64,000 nt of DNA, from NCBI GenBank assembly GCA_910579965.1, contig CAJTWF010000007.1, positions 1 to 64,000 of the forward strand. The letters are read 5' to 3'. The notes beneath the pieces were generated by a model. That model was not told the DNA's origin. It searched no databases and was given only the letters and a program-made list of their open reading frames with translations. Position numbers and translations under genes: made by a program. This document shows positions 46,834 to 53,379 of the stretch, piece by piece; position 1 is the first letter of the stretch, and each line of letters starts with the position of its first letter. The DNA is from an uncultured Oscillospiraceae bacterium. Lineage in GTDB: Bacteria > Bacillota > Clostridia > Oscillospirales > Oscillospiraceae.

Positions 46834-47691
46834 GTGGGAAAGAATATCGTGGCGCTTATGCTGCAAGAATATGAAAACTTCACCCGCTCTGAGCGGAAGA
46901 TTGTGGACTATGTGCTGGAGCATCAGACGGAGACCCAGTACATCAGCATCACGGACCTGAGCGCCGTGTGCGAGGTGGCGGTGTCCACGATCTCCGTTTT
47001 CTGCCGCAAGATGAAGCTGGCCGGGTTCAACGACTTCAAGCTGGAGCTGGCCCGGGCCTCCCTGCTGGCCGCCCCGGACATGGGGCAGAGCGCCGCCGGA
47101 GAGGTCCTCCCCGGCGATTCCACAGGCGCGGTGATGAGCAAGGTCCTCCGCTCCGCCCAGGATACCCTGGGCAAGGCCTATCACATGCTGGCCGAGCCCT
47201 CGGTGACCCAGGCCGTGGACCTGCTGCTGGCCGCCCGGCAGGTGCTGTGCCTGGGCCAGGGCAACCACTCGGTGGTGTCCCTGGCGGCCTGGGCCCAGTT
47301 CTCCACCACCTCCCCCAAGTTCAAGACCATCCAGGACTCTCACCTCCAGACCGTGGCCCTCTCCACCCTCTCCCAGGAGGACGTGGTCCTCTACTTCTCC
47401 TACTCCGGCGCCACCCATGAGGTGCTGGAGGCGGCGGAGATCATCCGCCGCCGGGGGGCCAAGCTGATCCTTGTCACCCGCTTTCTCAACTCCCCCGCCA
47501 GCGCCTACGCCGACGCCCTCCTGCTGTGCGGGCCCAACGAGCAGCCCCTGCGCTTTGGCTCCACCGCCGCCCTCGTGGCCCAGCTCTACGTGCTGGATGT
47601 GCTGCTCACCGAGTTCTCCCGCCGGGACCCCGAGGGGGCGGAGCAGTGCCGCCAGTCCGTGGGCAAGGCCCTGGCCAAGAAGGTGCTGTAG
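46834..47691 (+). CDS. MurR/RpiR family transcriptional regulator
   Basis: This 285-residue protein has an N-terminal RpiR HTH (RSERKIVDYVLEHQTETQYISITDLSAVCEVAVSTISVFCRKMKLAGFNDFKLEL) and a C-terminal SIS domain for phosphosugars (VLCLGQGNHSVVSLAAWAQF ... DVVLYFSYSGATHEVLEAAEIIRRRGAKLILVTRF). It starts with GTG 46834 behind GGGAGGA. Members sense sugar phosphates and control catabolic genes; no sugar enzymes are adjacent. The next gene, DUF624, lies 2 bp downstream; DUF624 (YesL) genes commonly accompany carbohydrate transport loci. Confidence 0.92.
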   Translation: MGKNIVALMLQEYENFTRSERKIVDYVLEHQTETQYISITDLSAVCEVAVSTISVFCRKMKLAGFNDFKLELARASLLAAPDMGQSAAGEVLPGDSTGAVMSKVLRSAQDTLGKAYHMLAEPSVTQAVDLLLAARQVLCLGQGNHSVVSLAAWAQFSTTSPKFKTIQDSHLQTVALSTLSQEDVVLYFSYSGATHEVLEAAEIIRRRGAKLILVTRFLNSPASAYADALLLCGPNEQPLRFGSTAALVAQLYVLDVLLTEFSRRDPEGAEQCRQSVGKALAKKVL

Positions 47692-47693
47692 CC

Positions 47694-48326
47694 ATGGGCG
47701 GATTCTTTAACCCCGAGCGGGGGATCTGGGCCGCGCTGAGCACCCTGGTGGACGTGTGCGGCCTGTCCATCCTGTGGCTGTTTCTGTGCCTGCCCGTGGT
47801 GACCATCGGTCCGGCCACGGCGGCGCTGTACTATACGGTGGTCAAGTGCGTCCGGGGCCGGGAGTCCGGGGCCTTCAAGTACTACCTCCTCTCCCTGCGG
47901 GACAATATGAAGGTGGGCTGCGCCGCCACCCTGCTCTGCCTTCTGGCGGGGGCTCTGCTGGCCGGCGGATACGCCCTGATGCGCGCCAACGCCGCCTCCA
48001 CCAGCGCCGCCGGTGTGCTCTTTGGGGCTTACTACACGGCTCTGCTCCTGCCGGCGGGGGTGCTGTGCTGGCTGTTTCCCCTGCTGGGCCGATTCACCTT
48101 TGGGGTGAGGGAGCTGTTTGTGACAGCCCTCCAGCTGGCGGTGCGCCATCTGCCCTCCACCGTGGTGGTGACCCTTTTGACGGCGGAGACGGCGGCCTTC
48201 TGCATCCCCAACTGGTGGCCGGCCCTGTTTATGCCGGCGGTGACGGCCCTGCTCTCCTCCTTCTTCCTGGAGCGGGTCTTTCAGAAATACGCCCCCCAGC
48301 TGATCGCGGAGGATGGGGAGGAGTAG
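47694..48326 (+). CDS. DUF624 (YesL-like) membrane protein
   Basis: This 210-residue protein has about five membrane helices: LVDVCGLSILWLFLCLPVVTIGPATAALYYTVVKCVRGRESGAFKYYLLSLRDNMK is the conserved DUF624 start, followed by AATLLCLLAGALLAGG, AYYTALLLPAGVLCWLFPLLGRF and others. YesL-type proteins are found with carbohydrate ABC transporters; the function is unknown. The start lies 2 bp after the RpiR stop. No clear RBS is visible between them, so translation may depend on coupling. The final codons overlap a strong hairpin. Confidence 0.85.
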   Translation: MGGFFNPERGIWAALSTLVDVCGLSILWLFLCLPVVTIGPATAALYYTVVKCVRGRESGAFKYYLLSLRDNMKVGCAATLLCLLAGALLAGGYALMRANAASTSAAGVLFGAYYTALLLPAGVLCWLFPLLGRFTFGVRELFVTALQLAVRHLPSTVVVTLLTAETAAFCIPNWWPALFMPAVTALLSSFFLERVFQKYAPQLIAEDGEE

Positions 48327-48362
48327 GGAGCGGCCTTTGGGCCGCTCCCTACTCCTCTTTTT
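48319..48362. terminator. Bidirectional terminator overlapping the DUF624 stop
   Basis: A perfect 17-bp stem (AGGAGTAGGGAGCGGCC with its complement) and a 4-nt loop, followed by CTTTTT on the plus strand. It lies between convergent genes and overlaps the last codons of the DUF624 gene. Confidence 0.85.
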
Positions 48363-49701
48363 AACGGCCCGCCGCCAGCACCTCCACCCGGTCCACGCCG
48401 TACCGGGCGAACAGCGCCGCCGCCTCCGGGCCGATGCGCTCCCCGGCCACGGCGATGGGCACCGCCGGCGGACAGGCCACCGTGGGCGCGCCGCACACCC
48501 GGCCCAGGGCCTGCGCGGCGGGCACCGTCTCCCAGGGCCGGAACATGGCCTCCCGGATGGAGCAAACCGCCTCCCCCCTGGCCTGGGGCAGGGGCAGACG
48601 GGGCCTGGGCGGCCTGTCGTTCTCCCCCAGGCAGTCCAGGAGCCGGTCAAAGTCCTTTGGCGGGTTCTCCGGCGTCCACATGCACACCAGATCGTCCCGG
48701 TCCCAGTACTCGCACTCCACCCCTCCGGACCGCAGACGGGCCGCCAGATCCCCGCCCTCCCACCCGGAGGCGGCGCAGTCAAGGGTCAGCTTCAAGGGCT
48801 CCGTGTCCCTGACCGCCCAGCCCCGCCCCCGCAGACGCTCCCGCAGGGCCGCCAGGGCTCCGGCGGTCTCCGCCAGACGGAGGGGGTAGTCCCCGGCCAG
48901 ATACTGGTTGCAGAGGTCCAGGGATTGCAGGATCAGATAGGACGGACTGGTGGAGCCGAACAGGGCCAGGGCCCGCCGCCCGTTCTCCCCAAAGAAGGCC
49001 GGGGCCCCTCTGCCCACGTGGAGATAGGCCCCGCCGGTGAGGACCGGCAGGGTCTTGTGGGCGCTGTCGCAGCACAGATCCGCCCCCAGATCCATGGGGT
49101 GCCGGGAGGGGGAGAGAAAGCGCAGGTAGGCCCCGTGGGCGTTGTCCACCAGCAGGGGTACGCCCCGGCGGTGGGATACCTCCGCCAGGGCCGCCACATC
49201 GCACGTCCCGCCCAGGTAGTCCGGGCTGGTGACGTACACCGCCGCCGGACGCGTCTCCTCCAGGGCCCGCTCCAGGGCCGCCGGGGATACCGGGCAGGCG
49301 CACAGGCTCTGCCCCGGGGACTCCGGCCACAGCCACGCCACGTCAAAGTCCAGCAGCGCGGCGGCGTAGAGGAGAGACTTGTGGGCGTTCCGCGCCGCCA
49401 GCACCACCGGACGCCGCCCCGGAGGGGCGCTCCACACCGCCAGGGCCAGCATGGCCCGGACGCACTGGGAGGAGCCCTCCGCGGCATAGAAGGTCCTGCC
49501 GGAGCCGAAGAGGGCCCCGGCGTTTTTTTCGCTCTCCGCGATGATTCCTGCCGCCCCGTAGAGCTCGTCCGCCCCGGCGATCTCCGTGACGTCCAGGGCC
49601 TCGCAGCCCAGAAAGGGCTTCCCCTTGTGGCCCGGCATGTGGAGCCGTGCGCAGCCGGAGGCGGCGTAGGCGCGGACAAAATCAGCAATGGGGGTGTTCA
49701 C
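48361..49701 (-). CDS. Orn/Lys/Arg decarboxylase-family PLP enzyme
   Basis: This 446-residue protein starts at GTG 49701, overlapping the scfB stop (GTGA), behind GGAGGAG. It has the family start RLHMPGHKGKP, YAAEGSSQCVRAML, the PLP-ring motif LLVDNAHGAYLRFLS and the PLP lysine in DSAHKTLPVLTGGAYLHVG. It is a fold-type I enzyme of the short SpeA/YaaO-like group (about 450-490 residues). The substrate amino acid is not evident. Coupling to scfB suggests shared expression with the SCIFF peptide system, although in many Clostridia this enzyme family sits by other housekeeping genes. Confidence 0.85.
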   Translation of the reverse strand: MNTPIADFVRAYAASGCARLHMPGHKGKPFLGCEALDVTEIAGADELYGAAGIIAESEKNAGALFGSGRTFYAAEGSSQCVRAMLALAVWSAPPGRRPVVLAARNAHKSLLYAAALLDFDVAWLWPESPGQSLCACPVSPAALERALEETRPAAVYVTSPDYLGGTCDVAALAEVSHRRGVPLLVDNAHGAYLRFLSPSRHPMDLGADLCCDSAHKTLPVLTGGAYLHVGRGAPAFFGENGRRALALFGSTSPSYLILQSLDLCNQYLAGDYPLRLAETAGALAALRERLRGRGWAVRDTEPLKLTLDCAASGWEGGDLAARLRSGGVECEYWDRDDLVCMWTPENPPKDFDRLLDCLGENDRPPRPRLPLPQARGEAVCSIREAMFRPWETVPAAQALGRVCGAPTVACPPAVPIAVAGERIGPEAAALFARYGVDRVEVLAAGR

Positions 49702-51074
49702 CGCTCCTCCGCCTGGGCGGCCTTCATCATCACCGCGCACTCGATCCGCTTGCGGAAGAGCTCGCAGCCGTACTCGTACACGCCCCGGATGGACCCGGAG
49801 GCGTGGTAGGCGTTGGCCGCGCAGCCGCCGGAGCAGTAGAGCCTGGCCCAGCAGTCCGCGCACTCCGGACGGGCGTAGGCGTTGCAGCTCTTGAACTCGT
49901 CCCGGACCGCCGTGTTGGTCACCCCCTGCCAGATATCCCCCAGCTTATAGGCATCCTCCCCCACGAACTGGTGGCAGGGATACAGATCCCCCCAGGGGGT
50001 GACGGCCATGTACTCCGTGCCGGACCCGCAGCCGGAGATGCGCTTGTAGATGCAGGGGCCGTGGGCCAGATCCAGCATGTAGTGGTAGAAGGTGAAGCCC
50101 CGGCCCTCCCGCTCCCGCCGCAGCATCTCCTTGGCCAGGAGCTCGTACTGCTCCAGGACAATGGGCAGATCCTCCGCCGTCAGGGCGGCGGGATCGTTGG
50201 GGGCGCACACCACCGGCTCCATGCTCAGCTGGTCAAAGCCCAGATCCGCCATATGGAGCACGTCCTTGGTGAAGTCCGGGTTGGCGTGGGTGAAGGTGCC
50301 CCGCATGTAGTAGCCCTTCCCCCCCCGGCGCTCCACCAGCTTCTGAAATTTGGGCACGATCCGGTCATAGCTGCCCCGGCCGGCCCAGTCCACCCGCAGC
50401 CTGTCGTGGACCTCCTTCCGCCCGTCCAGGCTCAGCACCACGTTGTGCATCTCCCGGTTGGCGAAGTCGATCACGTCGTCGTCAATGAGCATACCGTTGG
50501 TGGTGAGGGTGAAGCGGAACTTCTTCCCCCGGGGGCCCTCCTGTTCGCGGGCGTAGGCCACCAGCTCCTTGACCACCTCCCAGTTCATCAGAGGCTCGCC
50601 GCCGAAGAAGTCCACCTCCAGGTTGACCCGGTCCCCGGAGTTCTCCATGAGGAAGTCCAGGGCCCGCTTTCCCACGTCGAAGCGCATCAGCGCCTGCTGG
50701 CCATGGTACTTCCCCTGGCTGGCAAAGCAGTAGGGACAGCTGAGGTTGCAGGTGTGGGCCACGTGGAGGCACAGAGCCTTCACCACCGTGCTGCGGTTTT
50801 TGAAGTCAAAGGCCATGGGCTCGAAGGTGTCGGGGGTGTAGAGCTTCCCGGCCCGCTCCAGCTCCGCCACGTCGCTGATGCAGGCGCGCACCTCCTCCTC
50901 GTTCACGTCGGGCCGGCCGCCGTATTGGGCCAGGATGGCGGAAACGATCTCCTCCGGGGTCTTCTCCGGGTACAGGGCGATGATGTCGTAGGCCACCTCG
51001 TCCACCACATGGACAGACCCGGAGCAGGTGTCCAGGACGATGTTGTAGCCGTTGAGCTTGTATTGATGCACCAT
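49698..51074 (-). CDS. scfB: Thioether cross-link-forming SCIFF peptide maturase (radical SAM)
   Basis: This 458-residue radical SAM-SPASM enzyme installs thioether links in the SCIFF precursor. An N-terminal peptide-recognition (RRE-like) region spans residues 1-90 (VHQYKLNGYNIVLDTCSGSVHVVDEVAYDII). The SAM cluster motif is C109-x3-C113-x2-C116 (CNLSCPYC). GGEPLMNWEVV and TTNGMLIDDDVIDF follow. The C-terminal SPASM part carries many Cys (GPCIYKRISGCGSG, YPCHQF, CNAYARPECADCWARLYCSGGC) for two auxiliary clusters. It lies 79 bp downstream of its precursor gene. Confidence 0.96.
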   Translation of the reverse strand: MVHQYKLNGYNIVLDTCSGSVHVVDEVAYDIIALYPEKTPEEIVSAILAQYGGRPDVNEEEVRACISDVAELERAGKLYTPDTFEPMAFDFKNRSTVVKALCLHVAHTCNLSCPYCFASQGKYHGQQALMRFDVGKRALDFLMENSGDRVNLEVDFFGGEPLMNWEVVKELVAYAREQEGPRGKKFRFTLTTNGMLIDDDVIDFANREMHNVVLSLDGRKEVHDRLRVDWAGRGSYDRIVPKFQKLVERRGGKGYYMRGTFTHANPDFTKDVLHMADLGFDQLSMEPVVCAPNDPAALTAEDLPIVLEQYELLAKEMLRREREGRGFTFYHYMLDLAHGPCIYKRISGCGSGTEYMAVTPWGDLYPCHQFVGEDAYKLGDIWQGVTNTAVRDEFKSCNAYARPECADCWARLYCSGGCAANAYHASGSIRGVYEYGCELFRKRIECAVMMKAAQAEER

Positions 51075-51153
51075 TGTGGGCGTTCCTCCTCATCGTAGCT
51101 GCGCAGGAAAAGCGCCGCCCTGAAACCGGCGGCGCTCTCTCGATATGACGGCC

Positions 51154-51300
51154 TTACTTGCTGGCGTTCTCGCAGGCCTGGTTGGCCACGCCGCAGGAGG
51201 TCTTGCAGGCAGACTGGCAGGAGGTCTGGCATTCGCCGCAGCCGCCGGTCTGTGCGCTCTTGTTCAGGTCACGGGTCTCAAGGGTCTTGATGCGTTCCAT
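51154..51300 (-). CDS. scfA: SCIFF (six cysteines in forty-five) ranthipeptide precursor
   Basis: This 48-residue peptide starts MERIKTLETRDLNKSAQTGG (leader) and has six Cys in the core at positions 21, 24, 28, 32, 36 and 43 (CGECQTSCQSACKTSC then GVANQAC). This is the diagnostic SCIFF pattern. It is made into a thioether-bridged ranthipeptide by the adjacent ScfB. AGGAG lies 9 bp before ATG 51300, and a good promoter is at 51387-51359. The pair is nearly universal in Clostridia and has been linked to population-density-type signalling in some species, though its role here is unknown. Confidence 0.96.
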   Translation of the reverse strand: MERIKTLETRDLNKSAQTGGCGECQTSCQSACKTSCGVANQACENASK

Positions 51301-51358
51301 AGTTGTATTCTCCTATCCTGCCGCCGCATGATAAAAAGCGGCATATTTCACTAGGGTA

Positions 51359-51387
51359 AGGATACCATATCGCAGCGTGGATGTCAA
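51359..51387 (-). promoter_or_regulatory. Promoter of the SCIFF cassette
   Basis: Minus-strand TTGACA (51387-51382) and TATCCT (51364-51359) with a 17-bp spacer, about 60 bp before scfA. Confidence 0.75.
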
Positions 51388-51431
51388 GAAATCCTTTTCC
51401 GGTCCGCCATATTGTCCCCGGAAAAACAAAA

Positions 51432-51460
51432 TTGACGCAGGCGGGGTAAAATGCTATAAT
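51432..51460 (+). promoter_or_regulatory. Promoter of miaB
   Basis: TTGACG (51432-51437) and TATAAT (51455-51460) with a 17-bp spacer, divergent from the SCIFF promoter. Confidence 0.75.
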
Positions 51461-51510
51461 GTGCTATCTGACCATTTCAAATCGACCAGCGCGTGAAGGG
51501 AGCGGGAGCC

Positions 51511-52929
51511 ATGGGAGAGACCGGAAAAACACAGCGGATCAGCCAAGAGGACATTGGGCGGCAGCTTCGCTTCTGCGAGAAGCTGAGGGAACTGAACGAG
51601 GCCCGCCCCGGGGGGCCGCCCCTGGCCTGCGTCCAGACCTACGGCTGCCAGCAGAACGTGGCGGACAGCCAGCGGCTCATGGGGATGCTGCGGGACATGG
51701 GCTGCGGCTTCACCCAGGACCCCGGCCGGGCGGAGATCATTGTCATCAACACCTGCGCCATCCGGGAGAACGCGGAGAAGAAGGTCTTTGGCGTGGTGGG
51801 CCAGCTGGTCCACGCCAAGGAGCGCAATCCGGATCTCACCATCTGCCTGTGCGGCTGCATGGCCCAGCAGGAGACTGCCGCCGCCCGGATCAGGGCCTCC
51901 TACCGCCACGTGGATCTGGTCTTCGGCCCCCAGGCCCTGTGGCGGTTCCCGGAGCTGCTCTTTGAGGTCCGCACCCGCCATAAGCGGGTCTTCTCCATCG
52001 CCCAGGAGCGGGGCGCTATCGCCGAGGGACTGCCTGTGGTCCGGGAGAGCAGCGTGAAGGCCTGGGTGTCCATCATGTACGGGTGCAACAACTTCTGCTC
52101 CTACTGCATCGTCCCCTATGTCCGGGGCCGGGAGCGGAGCCGGGAGGCGTCGGACATTCTGGCCGAGATCCGCTCCCTGGTGGAGGACGGGGTGCGGGAG
52201 ATCACCCTTCTGGGCCAGAACGTCAACTCCTACGGCAAGGACCTGGACAGCCCCATGGACTTTGCGGACCTGCTGGAGGAGATCGACGCCATCCCCGGGG
52301 ACTACCTCATCCGCTTTATGACCAGCCACCCCAAGGACGCGGGCCGGAAGCTCTTCGACACCATGGCCCGCTGCTCCCACGTGGCCAAGCAGCTCCACCT
52401 CCCGGTGCAGTCCGGCAGCAGCCGGGTGCTGCGGGCCATGAACCGGGGCTACACCCGGGAGCAGTACCTGGAGAAGGCGGCCTACGCCCGCAGCGTCATG
52501 CCGGAGCTGGTGCTGACCAGCGATATTATCATCGGCTTCCCCGGGGAGACGGAGGAGGAGGCCATGGAGACCATCTCCCTCATCCGGGAGGTCCGCTATG
52601 ACGCGCTCTTCACCTTCATCTACTCCCCCCGGCCGGGCACGCCTGCGGCCAGCCTGCCGGACACGGTGAGCCGGGCGGAGAAGCAGGTGTGGTTTGACAA
52701 GCTCCTGGAGGAGCAGAACCGGATCTCCGGGGAGCTCCACCGGGCCTACGTGGGCCGCCGGCTGCGGGTGCTGGTGGACGGGGAGAGCGGCGATGAGCAG
52801 TGGCCCCTGTCCAGCCGGACCCACGGCGGCAGACTGGTGCATCTGCGGGGGGATGCGTCCCTGATCGGGCAGTACGTGGACGCGGAAATTCTGGACAGCA
52901 ACACCTGGGCCCTCTTCGGGGCGGTATGA
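51511..52929 (+). CDS. miaB: tRNA-2-methylthio-N6-dimethylallyladenosine synthase
   Basis: This 472-residue methylthiotransferase modifies A37 of tRNAs. The UPF0004 domain carries three cluster Cys (TYGCQQN, NTCAIRENAEKK, CGCMAQQE). The radical SAM motif is YGCNNFCSYCIVPYVRGRERSR. A LLGQNVNSYG and HLPVQSGSSRVLRAMNRGYTREQY core and a TRAM domain (GRRLRVLVDGES ... VDAEILDSNTWALFG) follow. ATG 51511 is taken over GTG 51493 because GGGAG lies between them. MiaB fits well with MnmA elsewhere in the window as anticodon-loop modification enzymes. Confidence 0.93.
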   Translation: MGETGKTQRISQEDIGRQLRFCEKLRELNEARPGGPPLACVQTYGCQQNVADSQRLMGMLRDMGCGFTQDPGRAEIIVINTCAIRENAEKKVFGVVGQLVHAKERNPDLTICLCGCMAQQETAAARIRASYRHVDLVFGPQALWRFPELLFEVRTRHKRVFSIAQERGAIAEGLPVVRESSVKAWVSIMYGCNNFCSYCIVPYVRGRERSREASDILAEIRSLVEDGVREITLLGQNVNSYGKDLDSPMDFADLLEEIDAIPGDYLIRFMTSHPKDAGRKLFDTMARCSHVAKQLHLPVQSGSSRVLRAMNRGYTREQYLEKAAYARSVMPELVLTSDIIIGFPGETEEEAMETISLIREVRYDALFTFIYSPRPGTPAASLPDTVSRAEKQVWFDKLLEEQNRISGELHRAYVGRRLRVLVDGESGDEQWPLSSRTHGGRLVHLRGDASLIGQYVDAEILDSNTWALFGAV

Positions 52930-53021
52930 GCCCGGAATTGGATTTGTAGATAGGCGTTTTGCGCATATAGACCGAACATTATACTGATGGTATTTTCCCG
53001 CGTCACGGCGGAGAAAGCGTA

Positions 53022-53231
53022 ATGATGAAGTTAAACGAAAATCTCATCCAACTGCGGGCAGAAAAGGGGCTCTCCCAGGAGGCCGTCGCGCAGGCCGTCC
53101 ACATCAAGACGCGGACTTATCAAAATTATGAATATGGCCTGCGCCTTCCCCTTCTGCCCACCCTGATTGCCCTTGCGGATTTATATGACATCAGCCTGGA
53201 CGAGCTGGTGTGCCGGGAGCGGCGGGAGTGA
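53022..53231 (+). CDS. Short XRE-family regulator
   Basis: This 69-residue single HTH protein reads NLIQLRAEKGLSQEAVAQAVHIKTRTYQNYEYGLRLPLLPTLIALADLYDISLDELVCRERRE. It lacks a sensor domain. It sits between miaB and the GTPase-NYN gene, on the same strand, with its own upstream AT-rich region (TATACT near 52981). A GC hairpin (GGCAGACAGG / CCTGTCTGCT, about 53252-53289) follows it. The RBS before 53022 is poor; an alternative start is the second Met (53025). Its targets are unknown. Confidence 0.8.
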   Translation: MMKLNENLIQLRAEKGLSQEAVAQAVHIKTRTYQNYEYGLRLPLLPTLIALADLYDISLDELVCRERRE

Positions 53232-53317
53232 GGCGCTTTTCATCCATTTTTAAGGCAGACAGGCGGTCCTCCGGGGCCCCTGTCTGCTGCTTATTTCGCA
53301 AAGCCGGCAAATTCCCA

Positions 53318-53346
53318 TTGCAGGACGGGCGAAAACCTGCCATAAT
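53318..53346 (+). promoter_or_regulatory. Promoter of the GTPase-NYN gene
   Basis: TTGCAG (53318-53323) and CATAAT (53341-53346) with a 17-bp spacer, 33 bp before the start codon. A small GCAGG/CCTGC inverted repeat lies inside the spacer. Confidence 0.6.
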
Positions 53347-53379
53347 AGGGGGAGATGAAGGAAAGAGAATGGACGGCAT

